From Podocnemis expansa (lineage: Eukaryota > Chordata > Testudines > Podocnemididae), in contig ML681994.1 of assembly GCA_007922195.1 (NCBI GenBank), positions 53,872,988 through 53,936,987 of the forward strand: a DNA stretch of 64,000 bases, written 5' to 3'. Under the pieces are notes generated by a model. The model searched no databases. It was not told the origin of the DNA and saw only the letters and a list, made by a program, of their open reading frames with translations. Below are positions 37,101 to 44,819 of the stretch, piece after piece (the stretch's first letter is position 1; each line of letters opens with the position of its first letter). The position numbers and the translations under genes were made by a program.

Positions 37101-37313
37101 ACTCTCCATGTTACATCACACACAGATGCTGCATCTCTTTTAGTGGATTCCAGAACATTGTCTGGACAAGACACCTTAAGCAACGAAAGTAACATTGCCC
37201 CCACCTCTGCTGCCAGAGATACAGCTGATATGTGGCACTTATTGGAACATCTGGATGCTAAAGAAACAGCTATACTAGAATTTTTTAATGAGAAGAATGA
37301 AGGGAAGCTCTGA
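5189..37313 (+). CDS. BEST3: BEST3, bestrophin-3 (whole coding region, spliced)
   Basis: BEST3 is a member of the pentameric calcium-activated chloride channel family of the plasma membrane. Coding exons: 5189-5340, 8227-8321, 8890-9123, 17373-17527, 18272-18349, 18794-18946, 30988-31068, 32725-32873 and 36398-37313; the sum is 2013 nt, 670 residues plus stop (human BEST3 is about 668). It starts [20 protein letters not shown]. Neck residues I76, F80 and F84 are present, as are R92/W93, V205 at the aperture position and the calcium clasp EDDDDFE (300-306). The stretch IPSFLGSTI sits at 356-364, the place where, from memory, an autoinhibitory motif was mapped in mouse Best3. The tail is divergent, but its end ([10 protein letters not shown]) resembles the BEST3 terminus, which separates it from BEST1, 2 and 4. 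All introns are GT-AG. The odd point is the exon 9 donor, described separately. Confidence 0.95.
7347..7726. mobile_element. Non-autonomous hAT element, perfect 8-bp target duplication
   Basis: Terminal inverted repeats CAGTGGTTCCCAAAC and GTTGGGAACCACTG bound a 380-bp element with no coding capacity. The flanks are identical 8-mers GCCAAGAA (7339-7346 and 7727-7734), the duplication length of hAT transposases. Confidence 0.93.
8197..8219 (+). repeat. Poly-T tract before the BEST3 exon 3 acceptor
   Basis: A long T run ends 7 bases before the CTACAG acceptor and can serve as its polypyrimidine tract. It may vary in length between individuals. Confidence 0.75.
8227..8321 (+). CDS. BEST3: BEST3 exon 3 (95 nt)
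   Basis: The acceptor CTACAG ends at 8226 and the donor GTAAGT begins at 8322. The exon encodes residues 51-83, including [20 protein letters not shown] and the neck residues I76 and F80. The length of 95 nt matches the bestrophin family. Confidence 0.95.
8322..8889. other. BEST3 intron 3
   Basis: AT-rich intron of 568 bp with no repeat or motif that I recognise. It ends in the CTGGCAG acceptor. Confidence 0.8.
8890..9123 (+). CDS. BEST3: BEST3 exon 4 (234 nt)
   Basis: The acceptor AG is at 8888-8889 and the donor GTATTG at 9124. It encodes residues 83-161: [20 protein letters not shown] with F84, R92 and W93, then [20 protein letters not shown] and [15 protein letters not shown]. The length of 234 nt matches the family exactly. 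Confidence 0.96.
10077..10123 (+). repeat. (AAT)n microsatellite
   Basis: An uninterrupted run of about 15 AAT units. Confidence 0.95.
10147..10529. mobile_element. Palindrome-rich MITE-like element (AAGTTGACTTAA type)
   Basis: The left end GGGGTATGTC and right end GTAGACAAATCCCTG are imperfect inverted repeats. The interior repeats AAGTTGACTTAA and its complement many times. There is no coding frame. No convincing target duplication was found, so the class (hAT or other) is open. Confidence 0.6.
10833..11812. mobile_element. Palindrome-rich MITE-like element with GC-rich core
   Basis: It starts GGGTATGTCCACACAC and ends near CAGTGTGGGAATACTC. The outer parts are made of TTTAAATCGATTTAAC-type palindromes. 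The middle (11030-11640) is GC-rich and carries tandem-like CCCAGCTAGC-containing units, which create several spurious Pro/Ala-rich frames. The part around 11590-11740 resembles 44560-44700 and, in reverse, 46990-47100. Confidence 0.6.
12921..13588 (-). repeat. Old CR1/L3-like LINE fragment
   Basis: The order of phrases follows the CR1 3' region read in reverse: a GATCATCTAGTCTGACCACC end, then the stretch corresponding to the last ORF2 codons. It is clearly more diverged than the CR1 at 20385-23830 and has no usable frame. Confidence 0.75.
13590..13880. mobile_element. Penelope-like element fragment, inverted pair
   Basis: A minus-strand copy of the element's 3' end (13590-13685, with the phrase for GGAGTCT and GCATGAGCTTTCATGGG) faces a plus-strand copy (about 13765-13880, ending ACTAGCATGGCTACACCTC). 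The same 3' end appears at 29541, 35590, 59901 and 61395. Confidence 0.65.
14453..14653. mobile_element. Non-autonomous hAT element, 201 bp
   Basis: The ends CAGTGTTTCCCAACC and GGCTGGGAACCACTA are inverted repeats. The flanks CTCTAGAT (14445-14452) and CTCAAGAC (14654-14661) match at 6 of 8 bases, consistent with an old 8-bp duplication. The interior repeats GTGTGCC words. Confidence 0.8.
16706..17021. mobile_element. Non-autonomous hAT element, 316 bp
   Basis: The ends GGGGTGGCCAAACTG and AGTTTGGCTACCCCTG are inverted repeats. The flanks GTACATTA (16698-16705) and GTGTATTA (17022-17029) match at 6 of 8 bases. Confidence 0.8.
17373..17527 (+). CDS. BEST3: BEST3 exon 5 (155 nt)
   Basis: The acceptor AAACAG ends at 17372 and the donor GTAAGT begins at 17528. 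It encodes residues 161-212, including [20 protein letters not shown] and [13 protein letters not shown], with V205 at the position of the cytosolic aperture residue of BEST1. The length of 155 nt fits the family. Confidence 0.96.
17528..18271. other. BEST3 intron 5
   Basis: AT-rich intron of 744 bp with no repeat recognised. Confidence 0.8.
18272..18349 (+). CDS. BEST3: BEST3 exon 6 (78 nt)
   Basis: The acceptor ATTTAG ends at 18271 and the donor GTACTG begins at 18350. It encodes 26 whole codons, residues 213-238, [20 protein letters not shown] followed by PLVYTQ, one of the best conserved parts of the family (R218 included). Confidence 0.96.
18350..18793. other. BEST3 intron 6
   Basis: Intron of 444 bp with no repeat recognised. 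Confidence 0.8.
18794..18946 (+). CDS. BEST3: BEST3 exon 7 (153 nt)
   Basis: The acceptor TTACAG ends at 18793 and the donor GTAAAC begins at 18947. It encodes residues 239-289 in phase 0, two hydrophobic membrane segments ([19 protein letters not shown] and [14 protein letters not shown]) joined by a short polar loop. Confidence 0.96.
19826..20103. mobile_element. Non-autonomous hAT element built from GGATATCC palindromes
   Basis: The ends TAGAGCCCTGC and GCAGGGCTCTG are inverted repeats. The flanks CTGAGGGG (19818-19825) and CTGAGGAG (20104-20111) match at 7 of 8 bases. The interior is two tandem units of about 140 bp, each with repeated GCGGATATCC/GTGGATATCC palindromes. Confidence 0.82.
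20161..20300 (-). repeat. tRNA-like SINE-related repeat
   Basis: On the minus strand it reads TAGCTTAGTGGTTAGAGCAC, an A-box-like tRNA 5' part (near 20225-20250). A weak B-box-like GACCCTAGGTCCAGACC lies further left on the plus strand (around 20325-20345), on the upstream side in the minus-strand sense, so the boxes are not in tRNA order and more than one copy may be present. Confidence 0.4.
20477..23455 (-). pseudogene. CR1 ORF2 (endonuclease plus reverse transcriptase), broken
   Basis: The longest endonuclease segment (23455-22769) has [39 protein letters not shown] and [13 protein letters not shown], the AP-endonuclease signature. The frame then shifts repeatedly (pieces 22995-22702, 22753-22454, 22279-21821, 21820-21398, 21364-20840, 20876-20676 and 20719-20477). 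The RT part shows [57 protein letters not shown], and the catalytic box as FVDDTKLGG in place of the usual FADDTKL. The C-terminal piece has the CR1 phrase [21 protein letters not shown]. It cannot make a single protein. Confidence 0.88.
23480..23720 (-). pseudogene. CR1 ORF1 remnant (C-terminal part)
   Basis: On the minus strand, translation gives [17 protein letters not shown] and then [14 protein letters not shown], resembling the end of CR1 ORF1 (its GDSL-esterase-like C-terminus, the NGLHLS...G...LA phrase). At least two in-frame stops are present. Confidence 0.55.
23866..24312. mobile_element. Palindrome-rich MITE-like element (GTTTGAACTAA type)
   Basis: The ends GGCTATGTATACACT and GTAGACATAGCC are inverted repeats. 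The interior consists of many copies of AGTTTGAACTAA and its complement in both orientations, so the single strand could fold on itself extensively. It lies immediately beside the 5' end of the CR1. No clear target duplication. Confidence 0.7.
24380..24520 (-). repeat. tRNA-like SINE-related repeat
   Basis: On the minus strand there is TAGCTGTGTGGTTACC (A-box-like) followed by CCAGGTTCAATTCC (B-box-like), in the order and spacing of a tRNA-derived head. It lies in a diverged repeat and is not a functional tRNA. Confidence 0.5.
27015..27110 (+). repeat. MIR-like SINE core
   Basis: The run CTACAGATGAAGAATTGAAG followed by TTTGCCCAGAACCACA follows the MIR core phrase (acagatgagga..ctgaggc..gacttgcccaaggtcaca). 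It is old and diverged. Confidence 0.65.
29205..29430. mobile_element. Penelope-like 3' end, small inverted pair
   Basis: The left part (GAGGTAATATCTTTTACTGG) and right part (CCAGTAAAAGATATTACTTT) are inverted copies of one sequence. The right part continues into ATATCCCAGGACTGACATGA, a phrase found at the 3' ends of reptile Penelope-like copies. The assignment rests on my memory of such repeats. Confidence 0.5.
29541..30545 (-). mobile_element. Penelope-like 3' fragment split by a hAT insertion
   Basis: The sequence 29541-29725 (starting AAGTTCCAAAGGGGCAGC) and its continuation from 30478 onwards (GGTCATACTGTAACACC) are collinear with the uninterrupted copies at 35590-35876 (reverse) and 59901-60160. 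The gap is filled exactly by the hAT element 29726-30477. Confidence 0.8.
29726..30477. mobile_element. Non-autonomous hAT element with G-rich minisatellite core
   Basis: The ends GAGGGGTTAAAG and CTTTAAACCCTG are inverted repeats of the CAGGGGTTAAAG type. The flanks AAGTCATG (29718-29725) and TAGTCATG (30478-30485) match at 7 of 8 bases. One arm contains nested palindromes (CCAGAACACTGTTCTGG-like), and the core carries TGGGGGCAGGAG-type tandem units that create spurious Gly- or Pro-rich frames. It belongs to the same family as 48277-49312, in opposite orientation. Confidence 0.88.
30988..31068 (+). CDS. BEST3: BEST3 exon 8 (81 nt), calcium clasp
   Basis: The acceptor TTGTAG ends at 30987 and the donor GTCAGT begins at 31069. 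It encodes residues 290-316, [20 protein letters not shown] and CIDRNLQ. The acidic run E300-D304 and N308 form the calcium clasp of the family, here complete. Confidence 0.97.
31069..32724. other. BEST3 intron 8
   Basis: Intron of 1.66 kb. It contains a GA microsatellite (32202-32222) and no other repeat that I recognise. Confidence 0.8.
32202..32222 (+). repeat. (GA)n microsatellite
   Basis: A run of about ten GA units within BEST3 intron 8. Confidence 0.9.
32725..32873 (+). CDS. BEST3: BEST3 exon 9 (149 nt in the frame-keeping form)
   Basis: The acceptor CCCAG ends at 32724. The exon encodes [20 protein letters not shown] through [10 protein letters not shown], residues 317-365 plus two bases of the next codon. 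Family length is 152 nt, which would end at 32876 before GTAAGT. With exon 10 starting at G 36398 that choice gives TA+G, a TAG stop at codon 367. Ending at 32873 before GTAGTA gives AT+G (Met366) and continues LTDTEF in the BEST3 frame. I therefore annotate 32873 as the coding end, but it is a weaker donor. See the finding on the tandem donor. Confidence 0.85.
32874..32882 (+). promoter_or_regulatory. Tandem splice donor GTAGTAAGT of BEST3 exon 9
   Basis: Two GT donors are 3 bases apart: GTAGTA at 32874 and GTAAGT at 32877. The second is closer to the consensus but yields a stop codon across the exon junction; the first preserves the reading frame. Confidence 0.8.
33338..33385 (-). repeat. 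Short CR1 3' end fragment
   Basis: On the plus strand it begins CATAGAGTCATAGAAGGTTA and runs through GCAGGGACCTCAGGAGTC, the reverse of the CR1 3' terminus. It is truncated after about 50 bp. Confidence 0.75.
33491..34678. mobile_element. Non-autonomous hAT element (outer, host of a nested one)
   Basis: The ends CAGTGGTTCCCAAACTG and GGTTGGGAACCACTG are inverted repeats, the same type as 7347-7726. The flanks CTCTATAC (33483-33490) and ATCTACAC (34679-34686) match at 6 of 8 bases. Without the nested insertion its length is about 375 bp, close to the 380 bp of the copy at 7347. Confidence 0.87.
33661..34465. mobile_element. Non-autonomous hAT element nested in another hAT
   Basis: The ends CAGGGGTACCAAATTTATGG and GAGTTTGACACCTCTG are inverted repeats, the same type as 40786-40955. 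The flanks CTGTAAAT (33653-33660) and CTCTAAAT (34466-34473) match at 7 of 8 bases. It is 805 bp, GC-rich, without a recognisable transposase frame. Confidence 0.87.
34981..35390. mobile_element. Palindrome-rich MITE-like element (AAGTTGACTTAA type)
   Basis: It begins TAGCTATGTCTACACTG and ends GTAGACATACCCCCTG. It holds repeated TTAAGTTGACTTAA-type words, as in 10147-10529, plus an internal second pair GGGTATGTCTACACTGG / GTGTAGACATGCCCC. Confidence 0.65.
35590..35876 (+). mobile_element. Penelope-like element 3' end
   Basis: Plus-strand copy of the 3' untranslated end, with GACAAAGTGGGATTTTCTCC, AAAGCTCATGCGATAAATAA and the terminal GCTGCCCCTTTGGAACTTG. The 5' part is truncated. Confidence 0.75.
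36398..37313 (+). CDS. BEST3: BEST3 exon 10, cytosolic tail
   Basis: The acceptor CTTACAG ends at 36397. The first G completes codon 366, then [20 protein letters not shown] and [13 protein letters not shown] follow, aligning with the start of the human BEST3 tail. The remaining about 250 residues are polar, rich in Ser, Thr, Glu and Asp, and without a known fold. The stop is TGA 37311-37313. The last conserved block [20 protein letters not shown] resembles the BEST3 C-terminus. The exon carries no internal stop. Confidence 0.94.
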
Positions 37314-37621
37314 CAAGGTTTGTTAAAGTCTTCTAGGCTCCAATTCTACTCTATTAATTACAGTGGGGGAAATGTTTAAGTACAGCCATCGGGGGGGTTC
37401 CACAAGCACAGGCTCTTTTTGGCTTTTGAAACAGTTTGAACTTTGTCTCTTGTGAAGTCTGTTTTTATTCAGACTTTATGGAAACACAGGAATACACTGC
37501 TCAGACTAGACACCATACAGCTGATCAGATTGCCAAGGAAAATTACTCAGATTGGTATGTTAAAGCTTTCCTCTCTCAACAAGGATTCTGGAAGGGCAAT
37601 AATCAACTAAATTTTTAAAAA

Positions 37622-37627
37622 AATAAA
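37622..37627 (+). terminator. Candidate polyadenylation signal of BEST3
   Basis: AATAAA lies 309 bases after the BEST3 stop in an A/T-rich stretch. Other AATAAA motifs occur further downstream (for example near 39330), so the used site is not decided by sequence alone. Confidence 0.4.
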
Positions 37628-37777
37628 ATTTTAAAATTTAAAAAATACAATTCTCAGTCAGTCCCATTCCCTGGATAGCTCTCACCGGCCAGCATCCAGC
37701 TTTAGCACTGTCCTTTGGCCATTCTCTCAGCAGATTCCTCTTTGAAAGTAGCTCAGGAAAGAGAACTCACTCTCTTT

Positions 37778-38207
37778 CAGAGATGGCCAACCTTTCTGAC
37801 CCTTGGAGCTGCATGAAACAATTTCCAGAAGTTAGAGAGCTAAAGAGCACCTGTGGGGCTTCCAGGCTCAAGCTCTGTGGGGTGGTGATGGGAATCAGAT
37901 CATGGCAGCAATGCCTCATGGGCAGAAGCCCTGAGCCCCACCACTATCCTGCTAGAGGGTAGAAGACCCAAGAGGCGCTTCCTATGGGAGCAGAAGCACC
38001 ATCACCCCACTGTGGGGCTGACACCTTCTCACTGCTGGACAGAAACCACTAACTCTCACCTCCCTACTGCATGGCAGAAGCCCTGAACATCCCTTCACCC
38101 CGAGTCTGGTATTTGGAGAATGGAGGGGGAGGGCTGGGGCCTCCAAGAGCTGCACTTTAACTATAAAACACTCAGATGTGGCTCCCACACCAGTTTGACC
38201 ATGCCTG
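37778..38207. mobile_element. Probable hAT element, 430 bp
   Basis: The ends CAGAGATGGCCAACCT and AGTTTGACCATGCCTG are inverted repeats of the same type as 16706-17021 (CAGGGGTGGCCAAACT). The flanking octamers CTCTCTTT and GTCTATGA match only 4 of 8, so the target duplication is not supported. Confidence 0.65.
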
Positions 38208-40785
38208 GTCTATGACCATGATGGAAAGGGTGTTTTCCCTCCTTCAGGAGTGGGAAATGAGATTTCTCTGCTGTCCATACACACTCTGCCCTTCTCTCTT
38301 GGAATCCTTCCTTTTTTAAATCTAAAGTCAATTTCAGTCCAATTGCTTTTATAATACAGTCAAGTCATTGTTTTCCCCTCAAACCTTATTCAAATGTCAA
38401 GAAATAATGAGGGTGACTGTTAAGGAACCAACTGATGTCATTCCAGTGCAATTCATTAACACCACATTGCTCTTGCACCCTCCATGGGCATGGATGGCTC
38501 CAGAGGCAATAAAAGTAATGCAGTTACCCTACTCATGACAGGAGGCATTACCTATACAGAACTGGACTTATTTATGGCCATTTTCAAAATTTGCTATCTT
38601 TAGTTAGCTTGTCTGTGAGCCCACTATTGCATTCATGTAGGTGTTTTTTGAATTATTTTTGGACCAAATTGGTCATCTAAGTGTCTCTCGCTACAATTTT
38701 TTTGAAAATTAGTTTAGTAAATTGATGAATTATAACAGTAGCAGACAAAGAAATTTGATTCATGATTACCACTATAAATAATGAAGGCACAAAAATGTCT
38801 TTTTTTTAAATAAAATTGCTTTGACTATTGTCAGCTATGTCAAGATACGTCTCACCAAGAACCTGACCAATACCATAGGCCACTTTGGAATACAAGAACT
38901 ACAGATGTTGGTAAAGGTGGATGAGACTGGGGAGAGAACCATGCTAAAACAGAGGCATATGTCAAAACAATCTTTTGTTACCATTTCAGGTGTTTATGCT
39001 TTGACAAGGTAGAATATATGACCTTAATGTCTGTGGTATGATGAGGGTACCAATAATGCAGTTTGTAGAGGTTCACATTCTAAGTCAGAATTCAAAGAAC
39101 CCAGACCATAGAATATTCACATTTTACAGAAATCTTTTTAGTAGCCCTCATTCATACATGACAAAAATGTGACTCAAATGTTTTTTTCTTTTAGAATACT
39201 AATTTGATGTATATCTATATAATGGAAATGTAAAACATGTAATTTAGCTACTTGTCTAAGGAGGCAAAAATATCCAAACTGCAGTTAAATAAATGGTACT
39301 GCTTTAGAATGTCTTATTTTAGGACCAATAAATAAAGTTTCTCTAGTCTAGGCATATAAGTTTGCTTATGAGCACCACACACTTGAAAAAAAATACACAC
39401 ACACACGCTATACAATAAATCATATTTGTATAGCTTACCTATGTGTGCAAAAACTGCTGAATGGCAACCAAGATGTGTGTGTTGCGGTGTGTGGAGTAGC
39501 CTGTTAAATCAAATATGAGATATAGTCTTTTACTAATGAGTACAAAACCATGAAATTATAATGCTGGGAACTATAAATACATCCTGTATTACACATTAGA
39601 AACCAAGGCCAATATTTCTGAGATACGAATGCATAGACTTTCTAGTGCTGTAATGAGAAAAGCATCTAAAAGTCTACAAGGCTGAAAGTCAAACATTGTC
39701 AATGCCAGAAATGGATCTTATATTTGTTCAAAGCCATTAAATCTGTCCTGAAGTACAGCATGATCAAGTTTCTCAATTGACACTGACTCATGCTTGCTGA
39801 GTCCAGTGACCTTCTGTAAGAGATACATTCATTGGCCTAGCATATAGTCTCCCATAGCTGGTAGCTGGTTGGGAGTATTGCATCCAAAGGAAGTCAGTTT
39901 ATTGGGACTAAGGCTATGACCACACCAAAAATACAGCCTTAAAGATGTAGACTATTTTAAAGTATCTTGTTAACAATTGGACCTGCTCACTTTGATGTGT
40001 GATAGGTGCCTAATACATTAAGCCCTACAATCTCAGAATTTCTCTTCTATAGGGATTGGGTATCTAAACATCCTATGAACTAGTTTGCATAGTACAGTTC
40101 AGTAGGTTTCACACATTAGCTCAGATAATTCACTTCTGACTTATCCACCCATAGTTATCAGTAGGAACACACAATCCTGTCATTCTAGCTGTTGGTGGAT
40201 GGGGATTTAAGGAAGCTTGCTGAAATGTCTGTAGCTTTCTGTAGCTGCAACAGTCTCCTGTGACTATAACTAAGTGCTTTTGCATTCCAGAGTTTAAAGA
40301 TAGCGTCAAAAGTAGTGGTATAAAGTCTCATGGGTATTCAAGGGACCAGTGGTAACTGCGTCCATCCCTTCAAACATATATTTATTGAGTTTATCATAGC
40401 CATGCCCCCGGGGCCAACTGAGCATGGGCTATGCTAAGCCCCGTATAAGCACAGAAGAAGGGCACAGCCACACTGATAGGGAAGGTGTGGATGCAACTCA
40501 AGCAGGCATAGCCTCAAAGTTAAATCCAAGAGTAAAGACACAGCAGCATGGACTTTAAGATAGGCTAGCAAGCCAAATATGCAAGCAGGAGGACCAGCTG
40601 GGACTACAGAACCCATGCTATGCTAGGTAAATTAAAGCTAGTATGCACTGACCTAGATGAGCTGCAATCACACATTCCATTGCAGCATGCATATATCTAG
40701 CCCAGCTGCAATCTCACCTTCAGTTGCAGTGTAGAAACACCCTGAGAGACAGTCCCCACATTAATGAGCCTCCTCCGGTCTAAAT

Positions 40786-40955
40786 CAGGGGTCTCAAACA
40801 CGTGGCCCCTAAAGCTATTTCCTGCAGCCTGCAATGACATTACCGTTACCAATATTTGAAATATTGTTGTATGAAAAGGTTTCAGCGGTGCAGCACTCAG
40901 GCTAACGCACTAGTCCTCATGCAGCCATCATGGTGATTTGAGTTTTAGACCCCTG
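40786..40955. mobile_element. Non-autonomous hAT element, perfect 8-bp target duplication
   Basis: The ends CAGGGGTCTCAAAC and GAGTTTTAGACCCCTG are inverted repeats. The flanks are identical 8-mers GTCTAAAT (40778-40785 and 40956-40963). At 170 bp it is the shortest hAT copy here. Confidence 0.92.
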
Positions 40956-41699
40956 GTCTAAATAAACAACACAGCTAGATAGGCAGGGAGAAAGCAGAAC
41001 AAGCCACATGCCAATGACAAATGTCATGTGACTTCCAAGAATTTTCCTTATTTATTGTCTCAGTGTCATTATAGTAGGAAGGGCTTAGCTAGCTTCAAAA
41101 ACAAATAAAGGAAAGGGGAGGAAAAGCATTGGCATAAACAGCAAATTAGCAGAGGGCAGAGTGAAAACTGCAAAAATCAGTCTGCTAACATCCTCAGTCT
41201 CCTTATCCCTACATCAACTAAATACAGTCTCTGGCTGGCTCCTCCCTGCAGTTCCTTCCCCAAACACAACATGACTGTGAGGAGAGAGACACCTCACATA
41301 GTCCTAATCCCCCAAGGCAAGAGGTCAATATAGTTCTGGGGCTGTGGGCAGTGGGGAGGAAGAGATGCACTAGTGTACCAATGGGAGGGCAGAAGGGAGC
41401 CAAGCCCCTAGGCAGTGGCGAAGGAGGCTGCTGGCCAGGCCCTTCATGCTGTACAGTGGTTTGGAGGCAGAGGCGGCTCTGAAGGGTGGCTGGACAGAGC
41501 CCAAGGGTAGGCAAGGAGCTTTGGGTGACCAGGAGGGGGAACTCCCCCCCTCATTATCCTCTGGCCAAAGGATGTTGCACCCTGCCTGGCAGAGGGAGCC
41601 AGCACCAACTCTGCTGGGGCTGTGTAGCTGGAGCAGGAGCGACAGGCACTGTGTGGCAGGTAACTGCTGGCGGGAGGGGGCAGTGGTGGGGCTTGCCAG

Positions 41700-42201
41700 C
41701 GATGTTTTCTCTAAGGCCCTAATGCAGCTGAGCAACTTATGTTGCTCGCTGTGCCCCCACACCCGCATGGGCCCAATCCTGTCCAGCCTGCCAGCCTGAT
41801 CCTGCCTCCCTTGCTCTCCTGGTTACCACCCCAGTCAGCCCAATCCTGGCCCCCCATACCCCTCCAGCTGGCCCGACCCCTTCTTCCCTCCAACCCTCTG
41901 CCCTCTTTCACGGCCGGCTGCCCCTGCTCTGTCCCCAATCCCCCCCTCCACCCTCTTACCCAGCTGCTGGAGCGGCACGACCTGGCCCCCAGCCGCTCCT
42001 CTCGCCAGAGAAGCTCTAATTGAGCATGCGCAGAGACTCTGCGCATGCTCAGTGAGAGCTTCGTCTGAGCAGGAGTATTAAAAACTCCCAGCTTGGAGCC
42101 ACTCTCAGCCAGGCCTGCAGCTGCCAGCCGTGCACGGACGGCAGTGTTCCCTGTGCCAGGCAGCGGCAGGAGCTGCGCCATGCAGCTTAAAGGAAATATT
42201 G
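41700..42201. mobile_element. Non-autonomous hAT element with a GC-rich core
   Basis: The left end CGATGTTTTCTCTAAG and right end CTTAAAGGAAATATTG are imperfect inverted repeats of a CAGTGTTCCCTCTAAG-type terminus. The flanks CTTGCCAG (41692-41699) and CTTGTCAG (42202-42209) match at 7 of 8 bases. The GC-rich core gives long Pro- or Gly-rich spurious frames on both strands. Confidence 0.8.
42022..42050. repeat. Perfect 14-bp inverted repeat
   Basis: GAGCATGCGCAGAG, a single A, then CTCTGCGCATGCTC: a near-perfect hairpin inside the hAT element. A decayed version (AACATGTTCAGAGGTTCTGA) lies in the hAT element 48277-49312, suggesting the two families share an internal module. Confidence 0.9.
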
Positions 42202-42670
42202 CTTGTCAGAGCTGGGGTAGCTGCCACCATGAGCACCCAAAAGTCCCCAGAAGTGGTGTTTCTCTCCCCCCTCCCCATGGGTACAGATACCTCCCTCCCT
42301 GAGGCATCAGAGGGGTGGCACTGTCTAGTGGAAACCAGGGACTCCTCCTGCCCTGCATGGAGGGTGCATAAGGTGGCCGGGGAGCACAAATACAAGCCCT
42401 GACCTCCAGGTACCAGAGATCCATGGTATGCTCTGAAAAGATGTCTCCAGTTGGGGTTCATTTTACTCCCTGCCTGCCCAGAGTAACATCACTTGCTTTA
42501 AGTCCCTGCAGCTGCTGTGCCATCTCCCTGTGAAATGCCTGTCCCAGAAGGGTGCAGCAACCACAGAGAAACTGCCCAAGACCATGTCAGGCAGCAGCCA
42601 AGCAAGAGAAGTCAATGTATGAGACTGCTATGAGTCCTGTTCAAGTGGCCACATTATAACCCACATAAAA

Positions 42671-43840
42671 TCACAGAAGATTAGGGTTGAAAGGGACCTC
42701 AGGAGGTCATCTAGGTTTGACTCTTTGCTCAATGCAGATCCAGCCCCAACTAAATCATCCCAGCCAGAGCTTTATCAAGTTGGGCCTTAAAAAAGCACCA
42801 AGGATGGAGAGTCCTCCACCAACCTAGGTAACCCATTCCAGTACTTCACCATCCTTGTAATGCAAAAGTGTTTCCTAATAGCCAAGCTAGAACTCCACCA
42901 CTGCAACTTGATACCATTGCTCCTAGTTCTCCCATCTGTGACCACTGAGAACACCTAGCTCCATCCTCCCTGGAACCCGCTTTCAGGTGGTTTAAGGCTG
43001 CTATCAAATCATTCTTCTCTTCTGAAGACTAAAGAAGCCCAGTTCTCTCAGTGTCTCCTCATAAGTCAAGTACTCCAGCCCCTAGTCATTTTTGTTGCCC
43101 TCTGCTGGACTCTTTCCAACTTGTGCATATCCCTTCTGTAATCAGAGGCCCAAAACTGGGCACAGTACTCTAGATGAGGCGTCACCAGTCATTGAATCAT
43201 AGAAACTGGAAGGGACCATGCGAGGTCATCAAGTCCAGTCCCCTGGACTCATGGTAGGCCCAAGTACCCTCTTAAACTATCCCTAAGAGGTGCTTGTCTA
43301 ACCTGTTCTTCCCTCAATCTGCTCTCAATATTCCCACTAATGCAGCCCAATATGTCATTAGCCTTCTTGGCAACAACAGCACACTGTTGACTCAGATCCA
43401 GCTTCTTGTCCACTGTAACCCTCCAGGTCCTTTTCTGCAGAAATATTGCCAGCCAGTCAGTCCCTTGGTTTGTAGCAGCACATGAGATTCTTCTGTCCTC
43501 TCTGCACTTGTCCTTTTTGAACCTCCTGAGGTCACTAAGATCAGCTGTTGATCAATACCAGTTGAGCCTGACGATCTGGTCAGTATCTGTCCATCTTATG
43601 GTCCATTTACCAACCCATGCTTCTTTAACTTGCTGGCAAGAATACTGCAGAAGACTATTATTAAAAGCTTTGCTAAGGTCAAAGTATATCGTGTGCACTG
43701 CTTTCCCCACATTCAGAGAACCAGTCATCTTATTATAGAAGGCAATTAGGTTGATCAGAAATGACTTGCCCTTGGTGAATCTATACTGACTGTTCATGAT
43801 TTTCTGCTTCTTTTCCATAAATCAGCCCTTCACAATATTT
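42671..43840 (-). mobile_element. CR1 LINE 3' fragment, interrupted
   Basis: The sequence is collinear with the CR1 3' region at 20385-21660, but more decayed. On the minus strand it encodes pieces of the reverse transcriptase such as FTKGKSFLINLIAFYNKMTG and HTIYFDLSKAFN. It is interrupted at 43191-43312 by a second CR1 tail. Confidence 0.85.
43191..43312 (-). mobile_element. CR1 3' tail nested in an older CR1
   Basis: It begins (plus strand) ATTGAATCATAGAAACTGGA and continues AGGGACCATGCGAGGTCATC, a CR1 3' end, inside codons of another CR1. The uninterrupted order of the host is visible near 20900-20960. Confidence 0.8.
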
Positions 43841-44224
43841 AATCTTCTAGACTAATAGATCCATTGCATATTGAATAACTAAAGTCATCAAGCTATCCTA
43901 GGCATCTGCTGCAGGCAGATATAAGACTGAAGGATTACATAAATCCTTCAAAATCTCCTGAGGGATATCTTTCTGCCTTAATGAGGAATATGCTACAAAC
44001 AACAGCTGCTGTTCCCTAAAATCTGTCCTCACAGAGTCCAGAACAGGTGGCACTGCCACAGATATACATTCAATGCTTCTTGGGGAGAGAAAGGGACATT
44101 TGGAGCATTTTGTGTTGGCTATGTGCTTCCCTTCTCTCCCTTTCGGTGTCACTGAAATTTTTCCTTCTGTTTTCCATTTATTTCCTCCCCTCCTTGCCTC
44201 ACAACCAAGAGAAGTTCCTTCTAT

Positions 44225-44738
44225 GGGTATGTCCACACACACTGTTTAAATTAAAACAACGCTGGTTATTTTGATTTTAAAAATGGTAGGTCCACACGAT
44301 GTTCCTTTATTTCGAAATGAGGAACTCTCTCATTTTGATATAAGGAAAGTCATACTGATATAATAAAACCCAGTATTATATCAATATGATGGTTAAATCA
44401 AAATTGTTATTTCAATATAACACAGTGTGGACATGTTATTTCGATTTAACCATTAAATCAATTTAACACTTTTTGCCCTTCTCCTTCCCAGGTGCTTCCC
44501 TTTTTCTATATGTTGGGTGGGAACATGGTCCTTCTAGGGGGCCATGTTGCCACACCTCCCAGGGTGCTTCCCTCCTAAATCGAAATAGCAAGTCCTCTCC
44601 ATGGACATGCTATTTCGATTTGAGTCTCTAGTGGGGACCTGTTAAATCGATTTAACTTAAATCAACTTAATGATTTTTATATCAATTTTATTAAATCAAT
44701 ACAAGTTAAATCGATTTAACTGTGTAAGTGTGGACCTA
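44225..44738. mobile_element. Palindrome-rich MITE-like element (ATCGATTTAAC type)
   Basis: It starts GGGTATGTCCACACACACTG, as does 10833. The interior repeats TTAAATCGATTTAAC and AAATGAGGAAC words. The middle phrase AGCAAGTC..CCATGGACATGCTA is shared with 11640-11680 and, in reverse, with 47010-47035. Confidence 0.65.
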
Positions 44739-44819
44739 GTCTACATCACAAACAGCAGCACAAGTTCACTCCCTGTTCCACACAGCATAACCCTGCTTAG
44801 ACTATGGCCCTTCATTAGG

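Noticed and set aside
41218..42461. Cluster of long frames on both strands
   Set aside because: GC-rich hAT element and flank; no codon bias or motif and the frames mirror each other on the two strands.
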